64,000 nt of DNA from Streptomyces sp. AM 4-1-1 (lineage in GTDB: Bacteria > Actinomycetota > Actinomycetes > Streptomycetales > Streptomycetaceae): positions 5,146,001 through 5,210,000 of the forward strand of contig NZ_CP119145.1 in assembly GCF_029167625.1 (NCBI RefSeq), in the 5' to 3' direction. Both the position numbers and the translations under genes were made by a program. The notes under the pieces were generated by a model, which did no database searches, had not been told where the DNA came from, and saw only the letters and a list, made by a program, of their open reading frames with translations. This document shows, one piece after another, positions 17,329-25,927 of the stretch (position 1 is the stretch's first letter; each line of letters starts with the position of its first letter).

Positions 17329-17925
17329 ATGGGCGTACGGGCACGACGGGCGGACCGGGGCGACAGGGCGCAGGTGGTCCGCATCCTGGAAGAGGCGTTC
17401 CACGACGATCCGGTCAGCGGCTGGGTGTTCCCCGACGAGATCCACCGCCGGGCGGTGCACGGCGCGTTCCTCGGCGTCTTCGTCGACGTGGCGCTCGCCG
17501 AGGGGCACATCGACCTGCTGGAGGACGGCACGGCCGCCGCGCTCTGGCTCCAGGTGCCGGAGGGGGAGCCGACGGAGGAGGACCCGACCCCGGCCCTGAT
17601 GCGCCGGACCGCCGATCCCGACAACGAGCGCGCCGAACTGGTCGGGAAGCTCACGGGCGCGGTCCATCCCCATCACCGGGCCCACGAGTACCTGCTCATG
17701 ATCGGTGTCCTTCCCGGCCGGCAGGGCCAGGGTCTCGGCGTCGCGCTGATGGCCGACGTGCTCGACCGCTGCGACCGCGAGGGCGTCCCCGTCTATCTGG
17801 AGGCGAGCAGCGAGCGCAGCCGCGGACTCTACGAACGGCTGGGCTTCGCCCTTATGGACCGGACCGTCGAACTGCCGGAGGGCCCCACGATGTGGCCGAT
17901 GTGGCGCGAGCCCCGCCCGGCCTGA
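17329..17925 (+). CDS. GNAT-family N-acetyltransferase
   Basis: This 198-residue GNAT has YLLMIGVLPGRQGQGLGVALMADV as beta4-motif A, with the RxxGQGLG acetyl-CoA pyrophosphate loop, and VYLEASSERSRGLYERLGF as motif B. The substrate is unknown. It follows the polyprenyl synthase by 100 bp on the same strand. Acetyltransferases accompany some terpenoid encapsulin loci, so a shared pathway is possible, though the gap and the absence of coupling leave it open. Confidence 0.85.
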   Translation: MGVRARRADRGDRAQVVRILEEAFHDDPVSGWVFPDEIHRRAVHGAFLGVFVDVALAEGHIDLLEDGTAAALWLQVPEGEPTEEDPTPALMRRTADPDNERAELVGKLTGAVHPHHRAHEYLLMIGVLPGRQGQGLGVALMADVLDRCDREGVPVYLEASSERSRGLYERLGFALMDRTVELPEGPTMWPMWREPRPA

Positions 17926-18084
17926 TCCGACGCGGCCCCCGCCCGGCCCGATCCGGGGGCCCCGGGCCAGCCTCGTCCCGAAGGCCGGGCCGTCGTACGG
18001 GCGGGGGAGGAGCGGGGGACGCGCGAGGGAGGAAGCGGAGGGCGACCCCCGGACTGTCAGGGGCACGAGCTACAGTCCGTGCCC

Positions 18085-18753
18085 ATGACAGATGAGTCAT
18101 GGGCAGGCTGGTACCGGGACCGCAAGGGTTCCGATGCCGTCATTCTCACCACAGACGGACAGCGACTGAGCATCCGCATACGCGGTGTCGACTTCGAGGG
18201 CGAAAGCTTCGACGATCTCGGACCGGTGGCCGGCATCCCCCCGGAGAGCGGAATGTTCGCCCTGGCGGACGGCGCGCTCACCGACTGCGTACTGGAGTGG
18301 GACCTGCCGCTCCCGGTCGTCGTGGACGGTCTGGTGCACCAGGCGACCCTCAGCTGTCTGCTCTCCCTGCGCCGCGAGGAGCCGGACCTCGGACTCACGC
18401 TGAATCTCGCGGGGGCCGTGTACGAATCCCGCAGGGCCGAGTGCGACTTCGCCGCCGCGCTCGCCACCATCCAGCGGGTGCTTCCGCCCGGTATCCGGCT
18501 CCAGTCCTGCATCGCCTGCGCCTTCTCGGACTACTTCCCGGCCACCGACCGCGGTCTCTCCGGCGGCCTGGCCTGCTTCCGGGGCGCGAAGGACGCCTAC
18601 CGGGGCGCCGCGGGCGAGGACGACGTCCTCGATCTGTGGGACCGGCGGACCGGGTTCGTCCAGGAGATCTGGAGCTGCCGCGAGTTCGAGCCCCGCCCCG
18701 ACGAGGGCGCGGGCACCGGCCACCGAGGGGCGTTCCCCCTCGAAGCGGTCTGA
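18085..18753 (+). CDS. Conserved actinobacterial protein of unknown function (possibly DUF6304)
   Basis: This 222-residue protein, beginning MTDESWAGWYRDRKGSDAV, is acidic and soluble, with no signal peptide or membrane segment. It reads as a compact beta-rich domain with repeated short strands (AVILTTDGQRLSIRIRGVDF, PVVVDGLVHQATLSCLLSL). I recognise no catalytic motif. The resemblance to the DUF6304 family is from memory and unverified. An in-frame GTG six bases upstream is an alternative start. Confidence 0.75.
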   Translation: MTDESWAGWYRDRKGSDAVILTTDGQRLSIRIRGVDFEGESFDDLGPVAGIPPESGMFALADGALTDCVLEWDLPLPVVVDGLVHQATLSCLLSLRREEPDLGLTLNLAGAVYESRRAECDFAAALATIQRVLPPGIRLQSCIACAFSDYFPATDRGLSGGLACFRGAKDAYRGAAGEDDVLDLWDRRTGFVQEIWSCREFEPRPDEGAGTGHRGAFPLEAV

Positions 18754-19345
18754 CGGGTGACGGCCCGGACCCCATGAGCTCGCGATGAGCTCACGCGGAC
18801 GGCTCCGAGCCGCGCCGCCCGCCCTCCAGGGATGACCGTCGGTCAGGGCCCGGGAGCGGGCCGCCGTACGAGCGGTCGTCCACGAGTGATTCCACCGGGC
18901 GGTCCATGGGTTCGTCGGACACGGCCGGTGAGCGCGGCGGCGTACGGCCCGCGATCAGGTCCGGCGTCCGGCCCGCGAAGGGGTCCGGCGTCCGGCCGGG
19001 GTCGCGGCCCGGGGCCCGGTCCGAAGTGTGGCCCGGTGTCCGGCCTGGGGCCCGGTCCGGTGTGTGGCCCGGTGTCCGGCCTGGGTCGCGGTCCGGTGTG
19101 TGGTCCGGCGTCCGGCCGGGGTCGCGGCCCGGGGCCCGGGGCCCGGTCCGAAGTGTGGCCCGGTGTCCGGCCTGGGTCGCGGTCCGGAGCGTGGCCCGGC
19201 GTCCGTCCCGGTGTCCGGCCCGGGGCCCGGTCCGGAGTGTGGCCCGGCGTCCGGCCCCGGTCCCGGTCCGGGGCGCGGCGGTCCGTGCGGCCGGAAGGCG
19301 TTCCACTGATCGTCCTGCCCTGTGCGCACGACATTGCCACAGTCT
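18754..19345. repeat. Non-coding region with a degenerate 36-bp minisatellite (about 18955-19290)
   Basis: No gene is supported in this roughly 590-bp stretch. From about 18955 to 19290 it is built of units near 36 bp starting GTGTGGCCCGGTGTCCGGCC, with at least six recognisable copies and some half-length insertions of GGTCGCGGCCCGGGGCC. Because 36 is a multiple of three, open frames run through it on both strands (PGHTPDRAPGR-type repeats), but they have no ribosome site or homology. Confidence 0.8.
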
Positions 19346-19372
19346 CATTGTTCTACTAACATGCGAACAATG
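19346..19372. promoter_or_regulatory. Perfect inverted-repeat operator for the DUF1648-GntR operon
   Basis: CATTGTTC (19346-19353) and GAACAATG (19365-19372) are exact inverted repeats separated by 11 bp. The right arm touches the GGAGG ribosome site (19372-19376) of the first gene. A dimeric YtrA-type GntR repressor, encoded by the second gene of the operon, is the obvious candidate binder. Confidence 0.7.
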
Positions 19373-19381
19373 GAGGTTTCA

Positions 19382-20350
19382 ATGAACCGCAAGAACCTCG
19401 GTGGCGCGATCCTCGCCGCCCTGCCGTTTCTGCTCGCGCTCGCCGTCGACCTCGCGCTCCTCGTCGCCTTCGGGGACCGGTTGCCGGACCGGCTGGCCAG
19501 TCACTTCGGGGGCACCGGCCAGGTGGACGGCCACGCGAGCCACACGTCGTTCGTCGTCACCACGACCGTGCCGCTCGTCGCGATGGCGGCCCTGTGGCCG
19601 CTCATGATCGCGAAGGGGAGGTTCCACGGCAGGTCGTACCTCTGGATGTTCGCCGGGGGATACGCCTTCGCGGCGTTCTTCGGCTATCTGATGGGCGCCA
19701 CGCTTCTCGCCAACCTCGACGCCCCCGAGGGCGCGGCGGATGTCGAGTTCCCGATGTGGCACATCGCCGTGGCCGTCGGCGCCGCCGCGCTCGGAACGGG
19801 CCTGGGCCTCCTGCTGATCCGGCTGGTCGCCGTACCGGAGCCGCCGCCCGAGCCCGAGCGGGGGGACGCCGAACGGATCACCCTGCGGGACGGTGAGGTC
19901 GCCGGCTGGACCCGGAGCATGGGGGCCTGGTGGCTGCCGCTCGTGGCGCTGACGCTCGTCGCGGTCGCGGTCGTCGTCCTGTTCGTGTCCGGCTGGGCCG
20001 CGGCGCTCGCACCGCTGGTCATCGGCCTGCTGACGCTGAACTTCGTGCGCCTGCACGTGAGCGCGGACCGTCGGGGCCTCACGGTCTCCGGGCTGCTGCC
20101 CTGGCCGCGGGCCCGGGTGTCGCTCGACCGGATCGACGGAGCCGTCAGCCGCGACATCAACGCCCTGGCTGAGTACGGGGGTTGGGGATACCGCGTCCGA
20201 CCGGGCCGCTCGGGAGTCATGATCCGCTCCGGCGAGGGAGTGGTCGTACGGCTGGAGAGCGGCCGGGACTTCGCGGTCACGGTCGACGACTCGGCGACGG
20301 CCGCGGCGCTGCTCAACACCCTCGTCGACCGGCGCAGGGCGGGGCACTGA
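19382..20350 (+). CDS. DUF1648-domain integral membrane protein
   Basis: This 322-residue protein starts with a DUF1648 segment: helix 1 (LAALPFLLALAVDLALLVAF) followed by LPDRLASHFGGTGQVDGHAS. Further helices lie at about 55-78, 92-112, 124-146, 183-205 and 208-225, then a cytosolic PH-like C-terminal region (RVSLDRIDGAVSRDINAL, GYRVRPGRSGVMIRSGEGVVVRLESG). Proteins of this family commonly pair with YtrA-type GntR regulators and are thought to function in the cell envelope. GGAGG five bases before the ATG fixes the start. It ends two bases before the regulator gene. Confidence 0.85.
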   Translation: MNRKNLGGAILAALPFLLALAVDLALLVAFGDRLPDRLASHFGGTGQVDGHASHTSFVVTTTVPLVAMAALWPLMIAKGRFHGRSYLWMFAGGYAFAAFFGYLMGATLLANLDAPEGAADVEFPMWHIAVAVGAAALGTGLGLLLIRLVAVPEPPPEPERGDAERITLRDGEVAGWTRSMGAWWLPLVALTLVAVAVVVLFVSGWAAALAPLVIGLLTLNFVRLHVSADRRGLTVSGLLPWPRARVSLDRIDGAVSRDINALAEYGGWGYRVRPGRSGVMIRSGEGVVVRLESGRDFAVTVDDSATAAALLNTLVDRRRAGH

Positions 20351-20352
20351 CC

Positions 20353-20715
20353 ATGTTGTTCCGCGTCGACCCCACGTCCACCGTGCCGCTCGGCGACCAG
20401 ATCGCGGCCTCCGTCCGCCGGGCCGTCGCCGAAGGCGCGGTGATCCCCGGGGAGCGGCTGCCCGCGGCCCGGATGCTCGCCGAATCGCTGGGCGTCAACG
20501 TGCACACGGTCCTGCGCGGCTATCAGCGGCTGCGCGAGGAAGGGCTGATCGAACTGCGCCGGGGCCGGGGCGCGGTCGTCACCGGCGGGGCGTCCCCGCA
20601 CCGGGCCCGGCTGCTGGAGCGGGTACGGGACGTGGTCTCCGACGCGCGGGAGCTGGGCATGTCGGAGGACGAGCTGCTGACCCTGGTCCGTACCGAACTG
20701 AACGGACGGGCCTGA
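20353..20715 (+). CDS. GntR-family regulator, YtrA subfamily
   Basis: This 120-residue regulator has a GntR winged helix at residues 10-75 (VPLGDQIAASVRRAVAEGAVIPGERLPAARMLAESLGVNVHTVLRGYQRLREEGLIELRRGRGAVV) and a short alpha-helical tail, the YtrA architecture without a large ligand domain. It is downstream of the DUF1648 gene in a two-gene operon and probably represses it through the inverted repeat at 19346-19372. Confidence 0.92.
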   Translation: MLFRVDPTSTVPLGDQIAASVRRAVAEGAVIPGERLPAARMLAESLGVNVHTVLRGYQRLREEGLIELRRGRGAVVTGGASPHRARLLERVRDVVSDARELGMSEDELLTLVRTELNGRA

Positions 20716-20894
20716 GCCGTACCGAACTGAACGGATGGGCCTGAGCCGTACCGACCCGGGGCGGCCGCCCCCGGCCCGTACCCGTGTCCGCGTCGGGCCC
20801 GCTCCCGTACCCGTACCGCCGACACCCGCGAGGGGTCACCCGCTGCCGCGGAGCGACCCCTCGCGTACTCATGCCGACGTCGGCCGATGTGGCG

Positions 20895-21587
20895 TCAGCG
20901 CAGGCTCTTGGCGAGAGCCGCGGCGAAGCCGTTCTGCCACAGGCGGTTCACCTGGTTGCGCTCGGTCGTGTCCGGGTACCGGTTGGTGCACGACGGGCCG
21001 GGGCCGCCACCGGACATCAACTTGCTGCACGGCGCCGAGTAGTTGTCCGGAAGACCGAGCACATGCCCGGTCTCGTGCGCGGTGACCCGGACCGAGTCGT
21101 ACTGCCGGTTCTGCGCGTAGTCGAGGAAGATGTAGCCCCGACCGTGACCGTTCGTGCTCGCGTACGAGCCACGGGAGTCGTTGCCCTCGTAGTAGAGGAA
21201 GTCGGCGTTCGACCCCTCCTGGAGACGGACGTTGGAGACCGAGCTGTTCCAGATCTGCGCGCTGCTCGCTATCTGGCTCCGGAAGCTGGGCGCGTTGGCC
21301 GAGCTGTAGACGACCGTGACCGACTGGGCGCCCGGGTTCGCGGCGCGCTTCTGCGCGACCGACTTCACGACCGCCTGGAAGAACGCCTCGTTCGCGGCGG
21401 CGTCCTCGCGGGAGCCGACGGTCTGTGTGTAGCCGGCGGACTGTATGTAACCGGCCTGGGGAGCCGGTACGGAGGGAGCGGGCACAGCAGGGGCCGGAGC
21501 GGCGATCGCGGGAGTGGTGCCCAGCGCGGCGGCGAGGCCGAGGCCGAGGCCGACGACGGCCGACAGGACTGTCCTGGGGTGTCTCAT
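20895..21587 (-). CDS. snpA: Snapalysin, small secreted zinc metalloprotease (M7)
   Basis: This 230-residue preproprotein has a signal peptide (residues 1-29, cleavage near AIAA), a propeptide rich in Ala/Pro with a duplicated [10 protein letters not shown] element, and the M7 catalytic domain with [14 protein letters not shown]171, H175 and D181 are the zinc ligands and E172 the base. The aspartate third ligand is diagnostic of snapalysin. Two cysteines (C187, C200) can form a disulfide. It is a neutral extracellular protease of streptomycetes, classically transcribed divergently from its LysR activator, as here. Confidence 0.95.
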   Translation of the reverse strand: MRHPRTVLSAVVGLGLGLAAALGTTPAIAAPAPAVPAPSVPAPQAGYIQSAGYTQTVGSREDAAANEAFFQAVVKSVAQKRAANPGAQSVTVVYSSANAPSFRSQIASSAQIWNSSVSNVRLQEGSNADFLYYEGNDSRGSYASTNGHGRGYIFLDYAQNRQYDSVRVTAHETGHVLGLPDNYSAPCSKLMSGGGPGPSCTNRYPDTTERNQVNRLWQNGFAAALAKSLR

Positions 21588-21815
21588 GTGGGGGTTCTCC
21601 TACCAATCCGATGAACCCGTCCGGGTGAGGTCCGGTGAACGGACCCGGTACGGGTGCGGTACGGAGAGAGTGTTGAGGAGATACGGCCGCGGCGGATGAT
21701 GCCAACCCGCGATAACACAACCGTATCGCCCACCCCAACAGCCCATGAATTGGTGGGGTTTCGTGCGATTGTGGCCCCTGGTGCGACGGCCTCGGGCCGC
21801 CCTAGGCTCAGCGGC

Positions 21816-22802
21816 ATGGAGCTTGAGGTGAGGCACCTCAGGGCGCTCTGCGCCATCGCCGACGCGGGAAGCCTGCATCGAGCGGCCCGCAGGCTGGGCG
21901 TGAGCCAGCCCTCCCTGACCACCCAACTGCGCCGGATCGAGCATTCCCTCGGCGCCGAACTGTTCCGACGCGAGCGGACCGGTTGCAGCCCGACCCTCCT
22001 GGGCCGCGCCGTCCTCAGCCGTGCCCGTCCCCTCGTCGACGGAATGACCGCCCTGGTCAGCGAGGCCAAGGCGGAGGCCGACGGCGCGCGCGACGGCGGC
22101 CCCCGGCTGCGCATCGGCTCGACCGCGAGCCGGGTCATCGGCGACTGGCTGCGCCGGCTGCGCACACGGCTGCCCGGCACGGACATCTCGCTGCGCGTCG
22201 ACGTCTCCGCCCACGTCCTGCTGCGCACGGTCGAGGTCGGCAGCCTCGACGTCGCGTTCGTGCACGAGGTGGAGGGCAGTCCGCTCACCATCCCGGAAGG
22301 ACTGGAACAGCGCGTACTGGTGGACCGCGAACCGCAGTTCATCTCCCTGGCCCGGGACCACCCGGCCGCTTCCCTGCCGGTGGTCGACCTCGGTGACCTG
22401 GCCACCGACCGGTGGATGGTCGACCCCACCGTGGACGGCGAATGGGACGGCCTGCGCCGGGTCCTCGGCGCGGCGGGCCTCGCCCCGACCATGCTGCACG
22501 GCGACTACCTCACCGCGGCCTCCCTCGTCGTGCTCGGCGAGGTGGTGGCCCCCTGCCAGCCCACCTCCGGGCCGCGCGACGACATGGCGATCCGCCCCCT
22601 GCGGGACGACCCGCTGGGCGTACGGCTGCTGTTGGTGTCCCGGCCGGGGACCGACATCGACGTGGCGTACGGGGAGTTGGAGTCGGCCTACCGGGACGCG
22701 GCGCGGCGGGCGGCCGAGTACCACCAGTGGCTGCTGCGCCACCGCAGCCCGCTCGCCGACCCCGGGACGGGCGTGACACCGTCCCCGGCGTACAGCCCCT
22801 GA
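21816..22802 (+). CDS. snpR: LysR-family transcriptional regulator of snapalysin (SnpR/MprR type)
   Basis: This 328-residue LysR protein has an HTH at residues 1-60 (LEVRHLRALCAIADAGSLHRAARRLGVSQPSLTTQLRRIEHSLGAELFRRERTG) and a periplasmic-binding-like effector domain. Divergent placement with snpA across a 228-bp region is the standard snpA-snpR arrangement, so activation of snpA is inferred. The ATG at 21816 is the family start, MELEVRHLRAL. The longer open frame upstream lies in the shared promoter region. Confidence 0.9.
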   Translation: MELEVRHLRALCAIADAGSLHRAARRLGVSQPSLTTQLRRIEHSLGAELFRRERTGCSPTLLGRAVLSRARPLVDGMTALVSEAKAEADGARDGGPRLRIGSTASRVIGDWLRRLRTRLPGTDISLRVDVSAHVLLRTVEVGSLDVAFVHEVEGSPLTIPEGLEQRVLVDREPQFISLARDHPAASLPVVDLGDLATDRWMVDPTVDGEWDGLRRVLGAAGLAPTMLHGDYLTAASLVVLGEVVAPCQPTSGPRDDMAIRPLRDDPLGVRLLLVSRPGTDIDVAYGELESAYRDAARRAAEYHQWLLRHRSPLADPGTGVTPSPAYSP

Positions 22803-23092
22803 CGGCACCGGCGCCGGCACCGGCACCGGTATCGGCCAGGGGTCGAGGGGGCCGACAGCCCGGTCGGCCTCTCGGCGGCGGACGACGGCCGGCCCCTGAC
22901 CGGTGGACGACGGATCGGCCCCTGTGGATGACGTCCAGCGCCTGACCGGCGGCGACGGACCGGCCGACACGCCCGCCTGTGCGGAGTTCCGCCGAGGGCG
23001 TCCCGCCGAGGGCATTTCGCCGAGGGCGAGAACCGTTCCGCCGACAGCGAGAACCGTTCCCGCGCGGCCCGGGTCCGGGCAGGGTCGGACAC

Positions 23093-24163
23093 ATGAAGCT
23101 CCTGATGCTCGGCGGAACCGAATTCGTCGGTCGCGCGATCACCGAATCCGCCCTCTCCCGAGGCTGGGAGGTCACGGTCCTTCACCGGGGCCACCACCCG
23201 GCGCCGCCGGGCGTGACGGCGCTGCGCGGTGACCGCACCGCCGACGACGGCCTCGCCGCCCTCACCCCGGGAGGCGGCCGCGGCGACGCCGGGACCTGGG
23301 ACCTGGCCGTCGACACCTGGAGCGGTGCCCCCTCAGCCGTACGGGACGCCGCCCGGCTGCTCTCCGGACGGGTCGGGCACTACACGTACATCTCCAGCCG
23401 TTCCGTGTACGACCACCCGGCCCCGGCCGGGCTGCCGGAGGACGGGCCACTGGTGAGCGGCGCCTCCCCCGATGCCACCGGTGATCTTCCGTACGCGCTC
23501 GCCAAGCGAGGCGGTGAACTGGCCGTGCTCGACGCGTTCGGGAAGCGGGCGCTCCTCGCCCGCGCCGGACTGATCCTCGGCCCCGGCGAGAACATCGGCA
23601 GGCTGCCCTGGTGGCTGACCCGGATCGCCCGCGGCGGCCGGGTGCTGGCCCCGGGGCCGCGCGAGGCGGCCCTCCAGTACATCGACGTCCGCGACCTCGC
23701 GGCCTGGGTCCTGCGCGCCGCGGAGGACGGGCTGCACGGGCCGTACAACCTGGTCGGTCCACCGGGCCACGCCACCATGGGCGAGTTGCTGGACGCCTGT
23801 GCGCACGCCACCGGATCACGGGCCGAGCTGTGCTGGACGGACCCCGAGCCGATCCTCGCGGCGGGCGTCGAACCATGGACCGATCTGCCGGTCTGGCTGC
23901 CGCCGGGGGAGCTGTACGACACCATCCACGCGGGGAACGTCGACAAGGCCCTGGCTGCCGGGCTGACCTGTCGGCCCGTCACGGAAACGGTCACCGACAC
24001 CTGGCACTGGCTGATGTCGCTGGGCGGCACCGCGCCCCGGCGGCCCGACCGGCCGCAGGTGGGGCTCGACCCGCGGACGGAGGAGCGGCTGCTGGCCGGT
24101 CCGGTCACTGGTCACGCGATGGGCACGGGGGAGTCCGCCCGCAGTCGCCCTTCCCCCTCGTGA
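23093..24163 (+). CDS. NAD-dependent epimerase/dehydratase family protein (extended SDR)
   Basis: This 356-residue SDR begins MKLLMLGGTEFVGRAITESALSRGWEVTVLHRG, with the Rossmann GGTEFVG loop. The YALAKRGGE segment supplies the Tyr-x-x-x-Lys pair. The active-site serine probably lies in YISSRSVYDHP. It resembles the bacterial cousins of chloroplast RNA-binding proteins and isoflavone-type reductases more than sugar epimerases. Its substrate is unknown. The preceding 290 bp hold short direct repeats (GCGAGAACCGTTCC twice) and no gene. Confidence 0.85.
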   Translation: MKLLMLGGTEFVGRAITESALSRGWEVTVLHRGHHPAPPGVTALRGDRTADDGLAALTPGGGRGDAGTWDLAVDTWSGAPSAVRDAARLLSGRVGHYTYISSRSVYDHPAPAGLPEDGPLVSGASPDATGDLPYALAKRGGELAVLDAFGKRALLARAGLILGPGENIGRLPWWLTRIARGGRVLAPGPREAALQYIDVRDLAAWVLRAAEDGLHGPYNLVGPPGHATMGELLDACAHATGSRAELCWTDPEPILAAGVEPWTDLPVWLPPGELYDTIHAGNVDKALAAGLTCRPVTETVTDTWHWLMSLGGTAPRRPDRPQVGLDPRTEERLLAGPVTGHAMGTGESARSRPSPS

Positions 24164-24169
24164 CGCGTT

Positions 24170-24190
24170 CTCATGACGCCCCGTCATGAG
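24170..24190 (+). terminator. Hairpin after the epimerase gene
   Basis: CTCATGACG pairs perfectly with CGTCATGAG around a 3-base loop, six bases after the stop codon. Confidence 0.7.
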
Positions 24191-24267
24191 GACAGTAGGC
24201 GGACGCATGGGTGACGCCCGGCGTGGCATGTGCACGAATTGGGAACATAAGATGCATATTGCGCTGT

Positions 24268-25587
24268 ATGGGAACACAAGCGCGTAGGCGCGGCAAAGGA
24301 ACCAGAACGGCGGTGGCGGTCGCGGCGGCCGCGGCACTGGTGGGCATGCTCGCGCCCACCGCCCTCGCCGATCCGCTGCCCGGTGGTCTCGGGCCCTGCA
24401 TCGGCAACTGCCCCTCGGTCTGGCCGGACCCGAACAACGGGCCCGTCACCTACCACGACAGCAACGTCAACGTCTTCGTCGGCGGCGACTTCCTGGTACG
24501 GGAGGCCGCCGCCGAGGCCGAGGGCAAGGTCGTCACCCTCGGCTCGTTCGACATGAACAAGCGCGCGGGCGCGTCGATGATCTACAACGTCGGCGTCGCG
24601 GGAGTGGGTTCACGCGTTCCGCCGCCCAACGACGACGACTACCTGATCGTCGGTGACGACCTGACCGTGGCACCCGGCCAGCGGCTGCTCGCCGAGGAGG
24701 GGACGAACATCGGCGTGGTCAGATACGGGGGGAACCTCTCGGGGACCGTGATCCCGGCGGCCATCCACGACCCGGACGCCGCCGCCCCGTACACATCACT
24801 GCGCCCTGAGCTGACCGAGGCCAGCCACTGCTACGCCTACGACGGCAACCAGCGCCGGGCGGCCACCGGTACGTGGCAGCGGACCGGTTCCGACATCGTC
24901 TTCACCGGGGACGGGCAGTCGGCGATCCAGATCTTCTCCGTCGACGCCGACCTGGTGTCGGCGGCGGACGGGGAAGCGGGCTTCCAGTTCGACGCCATCC
25001 CGGCAGGCGCGACCGTGCTCGTCAACATCTACGGCAGTGACCGCAACATCAAGACCTTCATGGGGAACCTCCCCAACGCCGGTCTGCGCGAACATCTGCT
25101 GTGGAACTTCCCGGACGCCACCTCGATCGGTCTGTCCGGCAGCGGCCAGTTCCAGGGCAGCGTGCTCGTGGGCCAGCAGTCGAGCGTCACATCACTGTCG
25201 ATGAGCGGCACCAACGGCCGCTTCTACACGGCCGGTTCGCTGACCCACACCTCAAGCGGCCAGTCCGGCGGCGCGGAACTTCACGCGTATCCCTTCGAGG
25301 GCGATCTGCCGAGCTGTGCGGCAAGCCCGTCGCCGACCCCCACGGAATCGCCCACCCCCACCCCCACCCCCACTCCCACCCCGACCGAGACGCCCACCCC
25401 GACACCGACGCCGACGCACGGGACGCCGACGCCCCCTGTGACCCCGACCCCGACCCACAGCTCTCCGAGCCTCCCGGACACCGGGCCGCACGACGGTGAA
25501 TGGATTCTCGGTGGCATCGCCGGGACCCTCTTCGCGGGCGGCGCCGCGATGACGATGGCGGCCCGAAGGGTACGCCGCCGTCACTGA
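24268..25587 (+). CDS. Choice-of-anchor A domain, LPxTG-type cell-wall-anchored surface protein
   Basis: This 439-residue exported protein has a signal peptide at residues 1-35 (RRRGKGTRTAVAVAAAAALVGMLAPTALA), a choice-of-anchor A domain at about 50-350 (VNVFVGGDFLVREAAAEAEGKV, NGRFYTAGSLTHTSSGQSGGAELHAYPF), and a Thr/Pro stalk of PTPTPT repeats at about 360-405. The sorting signal is LPDTG followed by a hydrophobic helix and RRVRRRH. A sortase should attach it to peptidoglycan, displaying the domain on the hyphal surface. The motif is LPDTG rather than the LAxTG of class E substrates. Confidence 0.9.
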   Translation: MGTQARRRGKGTRTAVAVAAAAALVGMLAPTALADPLPGGLGPCIGNCPSVWPDPNNGPVTYHDSNVNVFVGGDFLVREAAAEAEGKVVTLGSFDMNKRAGASMIYNVGVAGVGSRVPPPNDDDYLIVGDDLTVAPGQRLLAEEGTNIGVVRYGGNLSGTVIPAAIHDPDAAAPYTSLRPELTEASHCYAYDGNQRRAATGTWQRTGSDIVFTGDGQSAIQIFSVDADLVSAADGEAGFQFDAIPAGATVLVNIYGSDRNIKTFMGNLPNAGLREHLLWNFPDATSIGLSGSGQFQGSVLVGQQSSVTSLSMSGTNGRFYTAGSLTHTSSGQSGGAELHAYPFEGDLPSCAASPSPTPTESPTPTPTPTPTPTETPTPTPTPTHGTPTPPVTPTPTHSSPSLPDTGPHDGEWILGGIAGTLFAGGAAMTMAARRVRRRH

Positions 25588-25927
25588 CGAGTGTGATCGA
25601 GGGGCCGTACGGGGGCGGGGGCGGAGGCGCGGAACTTCCGGGTCGCCGCCCCCGCCTCGTCCCCCTACGGCCTCCGCTCTCCCCGTACGGGAGCCGGCGT
25701 CCCGGCACGCCGGCCGCCCCCGTACGGCTTCGCCTTCGCCGCCCCCGTACGGCCTCCGACACTCCCGCGCCGTACGGTGGGGGGTCCGAAGGGCCGTGGC
25801 ACCCGGGACGGGGAAAGAGCCCCGCCGCCCCACGGAATCCCCGGCCGCGCCCACACCTCGGCCGGGCACGCCCCCGTCGCGTCGCGGCTCCGCCGTGCCG
25901 CGGCGGGACCCGCGAGAGGAGCGTCCC
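25588..25927. other. GC-rich intergenic region with long imperfect inverted repeats
   Basis: This 340-bp stretch contains no gene. CCGTACGGGGGCGG (about 25606) recurs inverted as CCGCCCCCGTACGG near 25714 and 25738, and CCGTACGG occurs several more times. The region can fold into extended hairpins, possibly terminating the anchor-protein transcript. Confidence 0.55.

Noticed and set aside
18791..19348. Minus-strand repeat protein made of PGHTPDRAPGR units
   Set aside because: The frame exists only because the repeat unit is 36 bp. There is no ribosome site, and frames are equally open on the other strand.
24268..25587. Class E sortase substrate (LAxTG)
   Set aside because: The visible motif is LPDTG, so only a general sortase signal is claimed.
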